From JALQUL01 sp040382935 (lineage in GTDB: Bacteria; Pseudomonadota; Gammaproteobacteria; Burkholderiales; Burkholderiaceae_C), in NCBI GenBank assembly GCA_040382935.1, contig JBEIEP010000010.1, forward strand, positions 1 to 64,000: 64,000 nt of DNA, read 5' to 3'. The notes beneath the pieces were generated by a model. It was not told the origin of the DNA and made no database searches. It saw only the letters and a program-made list of their open reading frames with translations. Both the position numbers and the translations under genes were made by a program. Positions within the stretch are counted from its first letter, which is position 1, and each line of letters begins with the position of its first letter. This document shows, one piece after another, positions 23,081 through 32,482 of this stretch.

Positions 23081-24367
23081 ATGAAAAAAGGCTACCGCGC
23101 TTCGATTTTGTCGTTTGATCCTACCGGCACCCCCCGCTATGAAAGCGACGGCTTGCTGGTGGTTGGTACCGATGCGAATGGTGTTGGCCGGGTGGAGGCC
23201 AACGGCTCTTACGCGCAAACCAGAGGTTTGTACCCCGACCTGCCAGTGACCCATTGGCCGGATCATTTAATCGCACCGGGCTTTGTGGATTTGCATGTGC
23301 ATTACCCGCAAACCGACATCATTGGCGCGCCCGCACCCGGCCTGCTGCCCTGGCTAGAAAACTATACCTTTCCAGAAGAGTCGCGTTACCACGACGCGGA
23401 GTACGCCCACAGTACCGCCACGTTTTTTTTGGACGAAATGTTGCGCAACGGTGTTACCACCGCACTCACGTTTGCGACCTCTCACCCTGCGTCGGTTAAT
23501 GCACTGATGCAAGAGGCCGACCAGCGCAATTTGCGCTGGATTGCGGGCAAGGTGTTGCAAGACCGGCATAGCCCAGATGGCGTGCGGGACGAAACCGAAC
23601 AAAGCCTGATTGACACCGAAGAGTTGATTGAACGCTGGCATGGCAAAGGGCAGGGCGGGCGACTGGGGTATGCCATTACCCCACGTTTTGCGCCTACCAG
23701 TACCGACGCACAGTTGGCAGGGGCTGGAGCGTTGGCCAGCAAGTACCCCAGTGTGTGGGTGCAGTCGCATGTGGCGGAAAACAAAGACGAGATTGCCTGG
23801 GCCAGAGCCTTGTTTCCCAACAGCCGCAGCTACTTGGCCACCTACCAGGATTTTGGGTTGATGCGCGCCCGTTCGGTGTTTGCCCACTGCATTCATTTTG
23901 ACGAGGCGGACCGGCAGTTGATGCGGCAAACCGGGGCGAGCGCTGCCGTTTGCCCCACCAGCAATTTGTTCTTGGGTAGTGGCTTTTTTGATTTTGTCGA
24001 GGCCGATAAGGCCGGGTTTGGCTACGGTTTGGCCTGTGATGTGGGTGGCGGCACCAGTTTTAGCCCGTTTCATACCATGATGGCGGCGTATTACGTGGGC
24101 CGAGAGGGTGCAAGCAAGGCGGGCACCAGTTTGTTGCCAAGCACCCTTTGGTGGCGTCATACCGGTGGTGCGGCCCAATCCTTGGGGCTAGGTGACACCA
24201 TTGGCACGCTGGCTGTTGGAAGTGAAGCGGATTTGTTGGTGTTGGACTTAAAAGCCACACCTTTGCTGGCACGCAAAATGGCGCGGGCCAACAGTCTGGA
24301 CGAGTTGTTGTTCAGTCTTATCGTGCTGGGGGATGACCGGGTAGTTAAATACACCTTGATTGCCTAG
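23081..24367 (+). CDS. guaD: Guanine deaminase
   Basis: The 428-residue amidohydrolase converts guanine to xanthine and ammonia. It has the zinc motif LHVHYPQTDIIGAPAPGLLP (His 72 and 74), then ENYTFPEESR, VQSHVAENKDEIAWA, VFAHCIHFDEADRQLM and CDVGGGTSFSPFHTM, all typical of GuaD. The product feeds xanthine dehydrogenase encoded nearby. The last codon and TAG stop lie in the CTAG that flanks MITE copy B, so the element inserted exactly at the end of the gene without changing the protein. Confidence 0.94.
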   Translation: MKKGYRASILSFDPTGTPRYESDGLLVVGTDANGVGRVEANGSYAQTRGLYPDLPVTHWPDHLIAPGFVDLHVHYPQTDIIGAPAPGLLPWLENYTFPEESRYHDAEYAHSTATFFLDEMLRNGVTTALTFATSHPASVNALMQEADQRNLRWIAGKVLQDRHSPDGVRDETEQSLIDTEELIERWHGKGQGGRLGYAITPRFAPTSTDAQLAGAGALASKYPSVWVQSHVAENKDEIAWARALFPNSRSYLATYQDFGLMRARSVFAHCIHFDEADRQLMRQTGASAAVCPTSNLFLGSGFFDFVEADKAGFGYGLACDVGGGTSFSPFHTMMAAYYVGREGASKAGTSLLPSTLWWRHTGGAAQSLGLGDTIGTLAVGSEADLLVLDLKATPLLARKMARANSLDELLFSLIVLGDDRVVKYTLIA

Positions 24368-24528
24368 GAACCGTCTGCAAAACTCGCTGTGCGGATATGA
24401 GCCACGAGAATGGATGCACCACAAGGCGGATTTTGCAGCTCATACCGGGCGGTATGAGCCAAAAAGCCAACGCGGTGGGGCGCCATTATCGGGGCCTCAG
24501 ATCGCGCATGGGGTTTTGCAGAGGGTTC
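24368..24528. repeat. 161-bp MITE-like element, copy B, flanked by CTAG
   Basis: The ends are GAACCGTCTGCAAAACTC and (reverse-complemented right end) GAACCCTCTGCAAAACCC. CTAG occurs on both sides (24364-24367 and 24529-24532). It aligns end to end, in opposite orientation, with copy A at 10138-10298 and has the same length. Inside lies a perfect hairpin, GCTCATACC and GGTATGAGC around GGGC (24438-24459), which is degenerate in copy A. There is no coding potential. Confidence 0.82.
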
Positions 24529-24644
24529 CTAGCTCTTACATCCGGTGTTTTGGGTGTTTTTACCGGCGTTTAGACACAGCGATACTCATTTAGGACAGGG
24601 TCACCGGTGGCTGTGTCAAAATCGGCCCAGAGGAATGGAACGAC

Positions 24645-25211
24645 ATGAGCATTAAAAGCGACAAATGGATTCGACGTATGGCCGAGTCCACCGGCATGAT
24701 AGAGCCCTTTGAACCGGGCCAGGTGCGCCAAGTAGACGGGCAGCGCATCATTAGTTACGGCACCAGCAGCTACGGCTATGACATTCGGTGTGCCCCTGAG
24801 TTCAAGGTGTTTACCAATATCCACAGCACGGTGGTGGACCCCAAGAACTTTGACGAAAAAAGCTTTGTCGATTTCAACTCCGACGTGTGCATCATTCCGC
24901 CCAACAGTTTTGCACTGGCTCGCACCATGGAGTACTTTAGGATTCCGCGCAATGTGCTCACCATCTGCCTGGGCAAAAGCACCTATGCCCGTTGCGGCAT
25001 TATTGTCAACGTGACGCCTTTTGAACCCGAGTGGGAAGGCTATGTGACGCTGGAGTTTAGCAACACCACACCGCTGCCCGCCAAGATTTACGCGGGTGAG
25101 GGTTGCGCTCAAGTTTTGTTTTTTGAAAGTAACGAGCCCTGTGAGACCAGCTACAAAGACCGCGGCGGTAAGTACCAGGGGCAAACTGGTGTTACCTTAC
25201 CGAGGGCCTAG
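24645..25211 (+). CDS. dcd: dCTP deaminase
   Basis: The 188-residue trimeric enzyme makes dUTP from dCTP for thymidylate synthesis. The sequence has SYGYDIRCAPEFKVF, the substrate-binding LGKSTYARCGIIVNVTPFEP and the catalytic Glu in WEGYVTLEFSN near residue 137. Length is normal. It follows MITE copy B by about 115 bp, and the next gene starts 3 bp after it, so they share a transcript. Confidence 0.95.
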   Translation: MSIKSDKWIRRMAESTGMIEPFEPGQVRQVDGQRIISYGTSSYGYDIRCAPEFKVFTNIHSTVVDPKNFDEKSFVDFNSDVCIIPPNSFALARTMEYFRIPRNVLTICLGKSTYARCGIIVNVTPFEPEWEGYVTLEFSNTTPLPAKIYAGEGCAQVLFFESNEPCETSYKDRGGKYQGQTGVTLPRA

Positions 25212-25214
25212 TCC

Positions 25215-26357
25215 ATGAACCGACGGTTTTTTACTAATTTTCGTGGTTCGTTTGCCGCATTTTTTTTAGGCGTGATGCTGTTGGCCAATGGCATGGCGCA
25301 GTCACGCGATATCTTGATTGGCGCTTCACTGCCCTTGACCGGCCCGAATGCAGCAGCAGGTCAAGAAGGCCTAACGGCCATGAAAGCCGCGTTTGGTGCG
25401 CTGAATGCCAAAGGTGGTATTCAGGGGCGAAAGGTGAGGCTGGAAGTATTGGACGACGCCTTTTCGGCGGCCACCGCGGCTGAAAATGTGAAGCTTTTGA
25501 ACGCCAAAGGGGGTGTCGCACTGTTTAACTGCTGGGGAACCTCAAGTTGTTCAGCGATGATGCCCGTCATTACTGAGGCCAAATTGCCTATGGTTTCAGG
25601 TATCGCAGGGGGTGGTCCTATGCGGGCGCAACCGGGCCGCTACGTTTTTAACGTGCGTGCCTCTACAGCCGACGAAATCCAAAAAATGGTGGATGTCATG
25701 CTGACCGGCGGACAAAACCGAATCGCGTTAGTGTACCAAGATGACCCTTTTGGAAAAAGTGGACAGGTCGCCGCACAGGGTGTGCTGCAAAAGGCTGGCC
25801 TGAAAGCCAAGATCGAGTTGCCTCTGGCACGTGATGGTTCTAATGCACTGGCAGTGACTCGACAAATTTTGCAGTCCGGTGCAAACGGTGTCATTTTGGT
25901 GGCTTCGCCGGTGCCGACTGTGGCACTCATCAAACTGGCCCGTAAAGAAGGGCTTGCGATCCAGTTTTACAACCTGGCCGCGCAAGCCAATATCAAGGTA
26001 GCCAATGATTTAGGACCGAACGCAGGCAGTGTGGTCTTTACCACGGTAGTCCCCAGCCCTTGGAAATCAAGGATGTCCATTGTGAGCGAATACCAGCAGG
26101 CAATGCAGGCGTTTACCGGAAAGCAGGACTACTCGTATCTAAGCCTAGAAGTTTTCATCAACGCCAAGGTGTTGATTGAAGGACTTAGCCGTGCCGCACC
26201 CAATATCACCCGCGATGGTTTGATCGCGGCGTTGGAAACCATGGGTGAGCAGCGTTTTGGTGATGCCATGAACATCAAGTACAGCCCATCAGAGCGTAGC
26301 GGCTCCGAGTATATTGGGCTCACCATCTTCAATAGCCAAGGCCGATTTATGGAGTAG
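25215..26357 (+). CDS. Orphan branched-chain amino acid/amide-type substrate-binding protein
   Basis: The 380-residue periplasmic type I binding protein has a signal peptide ending near ANGMAQ, then DILIGASLPLTGPNAAAGQE, the usual LivJ/urea-binding opening, and LVYQDDPFGKSGQVAAQGVL in the second lobe. No permease or ATPase genes are near, so it may serve a distant transporter, act as a sensor partner or be one of the many free-standing binding proteins common in Burkholderiales. The ligand cannot be predicted. Confidence 0.85.
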   Translation: MNRRFFTNFRGSFAAFFLGVMLLANGMAQSRDILIGASLPLTGPNAAAGQEGLTAMKAAFGALNAKGGIQGRKVRLEVLDDAFSAATAAENVKLLNAKGGVALFNCWGTSSCSAMMPVITEAKLPMVSGIAGGGPMRAQPGRYVFNVRASTADEIQKMVDVMLTGGQNRIALVYQDDPFGKSGQVAAQGVLQKAGLKAKIELPLARDGSNALAVTRQILQSGANGVILVASPVPTVALIKLARKEGLAIQFYNLAAQANIKVANDLGPNAGSVVFTTVVPSPWKSRMSIVSEYQQAMQAFTGKQDYSYLSLEVFINAKVLIEGLSRAAPNITRDGLIAALETMGEQRFGDAMNIKYSPSERSGSEYIGLTIFNSQGRFME

Positions 26358-26358
26358 G

Positions 26359-26415
26359 CGGTAGCCGCCACGCCAGCCTCATCGCTCCCAAGCTCTTTGT
26401 GCTCGGTGGCTACCG
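26359..26415. terminator. Possible bidirectional stem between convergent genes
   Basis: CGGTAGCC and GGCTACCG are 8-bp complementary arms with a 41-base loop between the binding-protein gene and the ABC-F gene. The loop is long and there is no good T tract, so this is a weak call. Confidence 0.3.
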
Positions 26416-26419
26416 TCGT

Positions 26420-28375
26420 TTAGTCACTCATTGCCAAACGATCGGTTAACGCCAGCCACTGATCTTCCAACTCGGCCACTTCGGCGGTGATTTGTTTGAG
26501 GCGTTTTGCGCCTTCTGTGCGAAGCTGTGGCGATTGGGTGGTGGCCACTTGTAGCGCCAGTTGTTCGTTCTCTTGGGCCAGGGCTTGCATTTGGGCCTCT
26601 GCCGCTGCAATCTGCTGCGTAAGTCGGGCCACCTCGCCTTTTGATAGCGAGGGTAGCTTTGGCGCAGCGATTGCAGGGCTAACCAGGGCCAGTGATGGTG
26701 ACGGCGATGCAATACTAGGCTTGGTGTCTTTTGCCTCGTCCCGTGCCCGCTTGGCCTCTTGCAACAAGAAGCGTTGGTAATCGTCCAAATCGCCCGCAAA
26801 GGGTTCGACGTTGGCGCGGGTAACCAGCCAGAATTCGTCGCACACGGCGCGTAGCAGGGCGCGGTCGTGGCTGACCAGTAGCAGGCTGCCTTCAAACTCG
26901 TTAAGCGCCACCGACAGCGCCTCACGCGTGGCCAAATCCAGGTGGTTGGTAGGTTCGTCCAGCACCAACAGGTTGGGGCGTTGCCACACCAGCATGCACA
27001 GCACCAGGCGGGCCTTCTCGCCACCACTCATGCTGCCCACGGCTTGTTTGACCATGTCGCCAGAAAAGTTAAACCCACCCAGAAAGCTGCGCAGATCCTG
27101 TTCACGCGTGGCCTGCCCAGCCAAGGTGCCGTTGGCCACGGCCTCGCGGGCCAAACCAATCATGTGGTCCAGCGGGTTGTCGTTTACGTTAAGCACATCC
27201 AGTTCTTGCTGCGCAAAATAACCTATGCGCAGGCCCTTGCCTTGGGTCAAGGTGCCAGTTAGTGGGGCCAGGCTGCCGGTAATGGTTTTGATCAGGGTGG
27301 ACTTGCCTTGGCCGTTGGCGCCCAAAATACCAATGCGCTGGCCCGCCAGTACCGATTTGTTGACAGATCTAACAATGGTGGTGGTGGCAAAAGGGGCCTC
27401 TTTGCTAACATAGCCGCAGGCCACCTCGCTCAGGGTGAGCATGGGGTTGGGAAGGTTGGGCGGCTCTTTGAACTCGAACGAGAAATCGGCCTCGGCCAGC
27501 AATGGGGCCACTTTTTCCATACGTTCCAGGGCCTTGACGCGGCTTTGCGCCTGCTTGGCTTTGCTGGCCTTGGCTTTGAAGCGGTCAATGAACTTTTGCA
27601 GGTGGGCAATTTTGTCTTGCTGTTTGCTAAACGCGGTTTGCTGCAAGGCCATTTGCTCGGCCCGCATGTCCTCAAACTTGGTGTAGTTGCCGCCATAGCG
27701 TTTAAGTTTGGCCCCCTCAATGTGCACGGTCACATCGGTCACGGCGTCTAAAAACTCACGGTCATGGCTAATCACCAGCATGGTGCCTAAATAGCGTTGC
27801 AGCCAGGTTTCTAGCCACACCAGTGCGTCCAAGTCCAAGTGGTTGGTGGGCTCGTCTAACAACAACAGATCAGAGGGGCACATCAGGGCACGCGCCAGTT
27901 GCAAGCGCATACGCCAGCCCCCTGAAAAGCTGTTCACTGGCAGGTCCAATTGGGCTGTAGAAAAGCCTAAACCTAACAACAATGCCTGGGCGCGGGCGGG
28001 TGCATCGTGTGCGCCTGCATCATTCAAGTCGGTGTAGGCGTGGGCCATGCGCTCATAGTCTTCGGTGGCCTCGGCCAGTTCTACCTCTTGCATGGCGGCG
28101 GCCAGTTGCAAGTCACCCGCCACCACAAAGTCGGTAGCGCCTTGCTCGGTTTCGGGCATGTCTTGGGCCACTTGTGCCATGCGCCATTGGCTGGGCACGA
28201 AAAAGTCTCCGCTGTCTTCGTGCAAGGTGCCGTTAAGCAGGGCGAATAAGCTGGATTTGCCCGCTCCATTACGCCCGACAATGGCGATTTTTTCGCCGGG
28301 ATTAAGGGTAACGCTGGCGCTGTCCAATAGGACTTTGACGCCACGGCGCAGTACAACATTTTTTAAGGTGATCAT
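26420..28375 (-). CDS. ABC-F family ATPase (YheS/Uup-like ribosome-associated)
   Basis: The 651-residue soluble protein has two ABC domains: Walker A GRNGAGKSSLF and GANGQGKSTLIKT, signatures FSGGWRMRLQLARAL and MSGGEKARLVLCML, both with LLLDEPTNHLDL-type Walker B motifs. There are no membrane segments. The linker between domains (KQQDKIAHLQKFIDRFKAKA) is the P-site tRNA interaction motif of ABC-F proteins, and a C-terminal coiled coil follows (residues about 575-650). Such factors rescue stalled ribosomes. It is the last gene of the lysine operon strand, 44 bp after prmB. Confidence 0.9.
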   Translation of the reverse strand: MITLKNVVLRRGVKVLLDSASVTLNPGEKIAIVGRNGAGKSSLFALLNGTLHEDSGDFFVPSQWRMAQVAQDMPETEQGATDFVVAGDLQLAAAMQEVELAEATEDYERMAHAYTDLNDAGAHDAPARAQALLLGLGFSTAQLDLPVNSFSGGWRMRLQLARALMCPSDLLLLDEPTNHLDLDALVWLETWLQRYLGTMLVISHDREFLDAVTDVTVHIEGAKLKRYGGNYTKFEDMRAEQMALQQTAFSKQQDKIAHLQKFIDRFKAKASKAKQAQSRVKALERMEKVAPLLAEADFSFEFKEPPNLPNPMLTLSEVACGYVSKEAPFATTTIVRSVNKSVLAGQRIGILGANGQGKSTLIKTITGSLAPLTGTLTQGKGLRIGYFAQQELDVLNVNDNPLDHMIGLAREAVANGTLAGQATREQDLRSFLGGFNFSGDMVKQAVGSMSGGEKARLVLCMLVWQRPNLLVLDEPTNHLDLATREALSVALNEFEGSLLLVSHDRALLRAVCDEFWLVTRANVEPFAGDLDDYQRFLLQEAKRARDEAKDTKPSIASPSPSLALVSPAIAAPKLPSLSKGEVARLTQQIAAAEAQMQALAQENEQLALQVATTQSPQLRTEGAKRLKQITAEVAELEDQWLALTDRLAMSD

Positions 28376-28419
28376 GAATCGTGAGGTGCCCCGCGCCAGG
28401 CTTTAGCGCCGGGGTTGAG

Positions 28420-29331
28420 TTAGGTGGTTTCGCTCGCCAAATCTGATGCTTGGATCAGCAGTACCTGGTCATCACCAGCACTGGTAGGGAGCCAGTCAAC
28501 AGGCAGCGTCGGAAACGCGTTTTCGAAATTTTGGCGCTCATTACCAATCTCTAGCACCAACACCGCGTTGGGCGAGAGCAAAGGGGGCAGTTCGGCCAAC
28601 AGGCGGCGTATGAAATCCATACCGTCTGAGCCACCATCAAGGGCCAATGAGGGCTCGGCACGGTATTCCGGTGGCAGGGCAGCCATGCTTTTTGAGTTGA
28701 CGTAGGGCGGGTTGCACAGCACCAGGTCAAATGGGCCGGCCAGTCCCGCCACACCATCACATTGCACCAAAGAAATGCGCTTGCCAAGCGCATGGCGTGC
28801 CACGTTGATGTGGGCCACTTCAAGTGCAGTGGCCGATAGATCGGTTCCCAACACCGTCGTGTCAGGGTAGGTCATGGCGGCCAAAATAGCCAAGCTGCCG
28901 TTGCCTGTACACAGGTCCAAAACGCGCTGGGTATAGGAGCTAAGCCATGGGTCAATGGTGCCTATGGCTAGGAGTTCAGCGATAAAGCTGCGTGGCACGA
29001 TGGCGCGGGGGTCGCAATAAAAAGGAATGCCTTGCAACCAGGCCTCTTGGGTTAGGTAGGCGGCGGGTATGCGCTGCACAATGCGCTTTTCAAAAATTGA
29101 CGAGAGCGCTTGTTTTTGTGGGGCATTCAAACGGGTGGCCTGTGCGGTGGCGTCGCCAATGTCGGTGTCTAGGGGCAGGCCCAATGCCCACAACACCAAC
29201 CATGCGGCTTCATCCAATGCGTTGCTTGTGCCATGCCCGTAGGCCAATGGCGCATCGCTTAGCTGCTTGGCGTAATGCTGAACAGCACGGCTCAAGGTGC
29301 TGGCGTCTGCCTCTTTTAGGACCATGTTCAC
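28420..29331 (-). CDS. prmB: Release factor/ribosomal protein L3 N5-glutamine methyltransferase
   Basis: The 303-residue SAM methyltransferase has VLDLCTGNGSLAILAAMTYP (motif I) and the glutamine-methylating motif DLVLCNPPYVNSKSM. The N-terminal helical domain and overall length fit PrmB (L3-specific) rather than PrmC, and prmB next to dapE is common in Burkholderiales. Translation starts at GTG overlapping the dapE stop, or at the ATG two codons later. Confidence 0.88.
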   Translation of the reverse strand: MNMVLKEADASTLSRAVQHYAKQLSDAPLAYGHGTSNALDEAAWLVLWALGLPLDTDIGDATAQATRLNAPQKQALSSIFEKRIVQRIPAAYLTQEAWLQGIPFYCDPRAIVPRSFIAELLAIGTIDPWLSSYTQRVLDLCTGNGSLAILAAMTYPDTTVLGTDLSATALEVAHINVARHALGKRISLVQCDGVAGLAGPFDLVLCNPPYVNSKSMAALPPEYRAEPSLALDGGSDGMDFIRRLLAELPPLLSPNAVLVLEIGNERQNFENAFPTLPVDWLPTSAGDDQVLLIQASDLASETT

Positions 29332-30500
29332 GGGGTCGCCGCAGCCAGTTTGTCGAGTATGCGCCGGTACACGTCTTTCAAGGGTTCAATGTCCTGTAGG
29401 GCAATGCGCTCATCAATTTTGTGGATGGTGGCGTTGGGGGGGCCCAGTTCAATCACCTGTGGGCAGATTTTGGCAATAAAGCGACCGTCGCTGGTGCCCC
29501 CGGTGGTAGACAGCTCGGTGGCAATGCCGGTAACTTCGGTAATGGCAGCTTGAACCGCCTGAACCAGTGGGCCGGGCGTGGTCAGAAAAGGCTCTCCACC
29601 CAATGTCCAGTGCAGATCGTAATCGTGTTCATTCTGTAAACCATGTTGTGCCAACAGGGCATTGACGCGGCTTTTCAGGCTATCGGCCGTCGATTCGGTA
29701 GAAAACCTAAAGTTAAAGTCAATGACCACCTGCCCAGGTATCACGTTGCTGGCACCGGTTCCGCCGTGAATATTGCTGATCTGCCAAGTCGTAGGCGGAA
29801 AGAAGGCGTTGCCCTCGTCCCAGCGGGTAGCCACCAAAGCGGCTAAAGAGGGTGCAATTTTGTGAATGGGGTTGTCGGCCAAGTGGGGGTAGGCGATATG
29901 ACCTTGTACCCCTTTGACGGTGAGTTTGCCGCTCAGGGTTCCGCGTCTGCCGTTTTTAATCATGTCGCCGGTTGCGTTGACGGAAGTGGGCTCGCCAACG
30001 ATGCAGTAGTCCAGCTTTTCGCCCCTTTTTTGCAACCAGTCACACATGATCTTGGTGCCGTCGACGGATGGGCCTTCTTCGTCACTGGTGAGCAAAAACG
30101 CCACGGACAACGGTGCGTTGGGATGCTGGGCAAAAAACTCCTCAACAGCCACTACCATGGCGGCGATGGAGGTTTTCATGTCGCTGGCACCGCGTCCGTA
30201 CAGGTAGCCATCACGGTGGGTGGGGGCGAAGGGGTCACTGGTCCATTGGTCCAGTGGCCCGGTGGGCACCACGTCAGTGTGTCCGGCCCAAACCAGTAAA
30301 GGCGCTGGCACCGGCGAGGTGCGTTTGGCCCAAAGATTGGTGACCCGAAAATGCGCGGGGCCGCTTTCAACCGTTTCACATTCAAAACCAGCCTGGGTGA
30401 GGCGCTGGCCAACCAGGCGTTGGCAGCCGCCGTCATGCGGTGTTACTGAGGGCAGGGCGATGAGTTGTTCGGTTAGTACCAGCGTGGGAGAAGAAGGCAT
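29328..30500 (-). CDS. dapE: Succinyl-diaminopimelate desuccinylase
   Basis: The 390-residue zinc peptidase-family enzyme hydrolyses N-succinyl-LL-diaminopimelate in lysine and cell wall synthesis. Metal ligands are seen in WAGHTDVVPTG (His 74, Asp 76), DMKTSIAAMV, the catalytic TSDEEGPSVDGT and the final metal His in PPNATIHKIDE. It sits in the dapC-dapD-ATPase-dapE-prmB run, about 35 bp after the PilT/PilU-like gene. Confidence 0.95.
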   Translation of the reverse strand: MPSSPTLVLTEQLIALPSVTPHDGGCQRLVGQRLTQAGFECETVESGPAHFRVTNLWAKRTSPVPAPLLVWAGHTDVVPTGPLDQWTSDPFAPTHRDGYLYGRGASDMKTSIAAMVVAVEEFFAQHPNAPLSVAFLLTSDEEGPSVDGTKIMCDWLQKRGEKLDYCIVGEPTSVNATGDMIKNGRRGTLSGKLTVKGVQGHIAYPHLADNPIHKIAPSLAALVATRWDEGNAFFPPTTWQISNIHGGTGASNVIPGQVVIDFNFRFSTESTADSLKSRVNALLAQHGLQNEHDYDLHWTLGGEPFLTTPGPLVQAVQAAITEVTGIATELSTTGGTSDGRFIAKICPQVIELGPPNATIHKIDERIALQDIEPLKDVYRRILDKLAAATP

Positions 30501-30535
30501 TGGGGAAAGTGGTGGGCGTAATGCAGGCAGGCGAC

Positions 30536-31597
30536 TTAAAAAATGGCGTCTAGCTTGCGCAGCAGGTTGTTGGGTGAGTCAGCGTGTTCCAGTGCGGTTT
30601 CGCGGCTAATTTGTCCGGATCGAACGAGGCGTACAAAGTCTTCGTCAAAGGTTTGGCAGCCGTCGGTCAAGGATGCCGCAATCGCATCTTCTACTGCGTC
30701 AAAATCGTCTTTTTGAATCAAATCGGCAATGTAGGAGGTGTTCATCAGAACTTCAATGACCGGCACACGTGTCCCGTCTACCGAGCGGACCAAGCGCTGG
30801 GCGATGATGGCCGTCAATGTTTGGGCCAGATCGTTGCGAACGCCCGCACGAACCTCTGGCGGGAAGAAATTGACCGCACGGTTAAGTGTTTGCTTAGCGG
30901 TCCCGGCGTGCAGGGTAGAGATGCACAACTGACCCGTTTGGGCATAGGCCAAGGCTTGTGCCATAGTGGCAGCTTCGCGAATTTCTCCAATGAAGATGAC
31001 ATCAGGCGCCTGGCGCAGGCCGTTGGCCAAAGCAACGGTGAACGAGGTCGAATCCAAGCCGATCTCGCGCTGGTTGATGACTGAGCGTTTACTGGTGAAC
31101 ATGTATTCAACAGGGTCTTCGACGGTGAGAATATGCCCGGATTTTTTCTCGTTGCGACGCTCAAGCATGGAGGCCACGGTGGTGCTTTTGCCTGCACCCG
31201 TGGAGCCGACCACGAGAACCAAACCCCGGTTGAGCATGGCGAGCTTTTCAACGGTGGGCGGCAGGCGGAGTTTTTCGATACTGGGTACGCTGGTGGGGAT
31301 GGCACGAACAACCACCGCGTAGCCGTTACGCTGGCGCATAGCGCTTACCCGAAAACTACCCAGATCGGTTGTGCGCAGACCACAGTTGAGCTCGCCCGTT
31401 TCACGCAGCGTGGCAATGTCCGATTGGGGGACCATCTCGCTCAGCATGGCGATAGGTCCGTCATCGGGCAATGGTTGCGCATTGATGGCCACACACGTTC
31501 CGTTCACCTTGATCGTGACGCTGGCACCTGGCGACAAAAACAAATCCGAGGCGTTTTTCTGAACCACCAGTGAGAGTAGGGAATGTAGTGATGCCAT
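30536..31597 (-). CDS. PilT/PilU-family type IV pilus retraction ATPase
   Basis: The 353-residue hexameric ATPase has Walker A GSTGAGKSTT at residues 131-140, ILTVEDPVEY (Asp box), a Walker B region DVIFIGEIREAATM and the His box STLHAGTAKQTLNRAVNF. PilT proteins have GEMRD; the GEIRE form here is closer to PilU. The N-terminal domain ASDLFLSPGASVTIKVNGTC is the PAS-like pilus ATPase region. It is lodged between dapD and dapE, an arrangement known in Burkholderiales, with no other pilus genes in the window. It powers or assists pilus retraction. Confidence 0.88.
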   Translation of the reverse strand: MASLHSLLSLVVQKNASDLFLSPGASVTIKVNGTCVAINAQPLPDDGPIAMLSEMVPQSDIATLRETGELNCGLRTTDLGSFRVSAMRQRNGYAVVVRAIPTSVPSIEKLRLPPTVEKLAMLNRGLVLVVGSTGAGKSTTVASMLERRNEKKSGHILTVEDPVEYMFTSKRSVINQREIGLDSTSFTVALANGLRQAPDVIFIGEIREAATMAQALAYAQTGQLCISTLHAGTAKQTLNRAVNFFPPEVRAGVRNDLAQTLTAIIAQRLVRSVDGTRVPVIEVLMNTSYIADLIQKDDFDAVEDAIAASLTDGCQTFDEDFVRLVRSGQISRETALEHADSPNNLLRKLDAIF

Positions 31598-31632
31598 GGC
31601 AAGTCCGTAAAGTTGAACGAAAAATGGTGGAA

Positions 31633-32457
31633 TTAGTCGCGCAGCAAATCGTTCAGGCTGGTTTTGGCACGGGTTTGGGCATCAACGCGCTTGACGATAA
31701 CGGCGCAATACAGGTTGCATTTGCCGTCGGCGCTGGGCAAAGACCCTGACACGACCACCGACCCGGCCGGCACACGCCCATAGCTGACGGTGCCGGTGGC
31801 ACGGTCATAAATTTTGGTGCTTTGACCAATAAACACGCCCATTGAGATCACTGAGTTTTCTTCGATGATGACGCCCTCTACCACTTCAGAGCGAGCCCCG
31901 ATAAAGCAGTTGTCCTCAATGATGGTGGGGTTGGCTTGCAAGGGTTCCAGTACACCGCCAATACCCACGCCACCGCTTAGGTGAACGTTCTTACCGATTT
32001 GGGCGCAGGAGCCTACGGTGGCCCACGTGTCTACCATGGTGCCTTCGTCGACATACGCGCCGATATTGACGTAACTTGGCATCAAGATAGCGCCTTTGGC
32101 GATGTAACTGCCGCGCCTTGCCACGGCAGGGGGAACCACCCGCACGCCGGTGGCGCGCAGTTCGTCTTCGGTCAGGTGGCCAAATTTGGTGGGCACTTTA
32201 TCGTAAAAGCCCAGATCACCGGCCCGCATCAACTGGTTGTCGTTGAGTCTGAAGCTGAGCAATACCGCCTTTTTAATCCACTGGAGGGTTTCCCATTGCC
32301 CCACGGCCAGTCGGGTGGCAACCCGCAACGAACCGTTGTTCAGATGGCTAATGACATGGTTGACCGCGTCGCGGATTTCGGCAGAGGAGGAGGTGGGCGA
32401 CAACTGGGCGCGTTGTTCCCAGGCGGCGTCTATGATTTGTTGCAGTTGTTGGGTCAT
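31633..32457 (-). CDS. dapD: Tetrahydrodipicolinate N-succinyltransferase
   Basis: The 274-residue trimeric enzyme adds succinyl from succinyl-CoA to tetrahydrodipicolinate. A left-handed beta-helix of hexapeptide repeats fills the second half (GAILMPSYVNIGAYVDEGTM, NVHLSGGVGIGGVLEPLQAN, FIGARSEVVEGVIIEENSVI). Length and C-terminus are standard. It lies 25 bp after dapC and precedes the PilT/PilU-like gene. Confidence 0.96.
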   Translation of the reverse strand: MTQQLQQIIDAAWEQRAQLSPTSSSAEIRDAVNHVISHLNNGSLRVATRLAVGQWETLQWIKKAVLLSFRLNDNQLMRAGDLGFYDKVPTKFGHLTEDELRATGVRVVPPAVARRGSYIAKGAILMPSYVNIGAYVDEGTMVDTWATVGSCAQIGKNVHLSGGVGIGGVLEPLQANPTIIEDNCFIGARSEVVEGVIIEENSVISMGVFIGQSTKIYDRATGTVSYGRVPAGSVVVSGSLPSADGKCNLYCAVIVKRVDAQTRAKTSLNDLLRD

Positions 32458-32482
32458 GATGGCTAAGGAGTAAATAAGTAGA

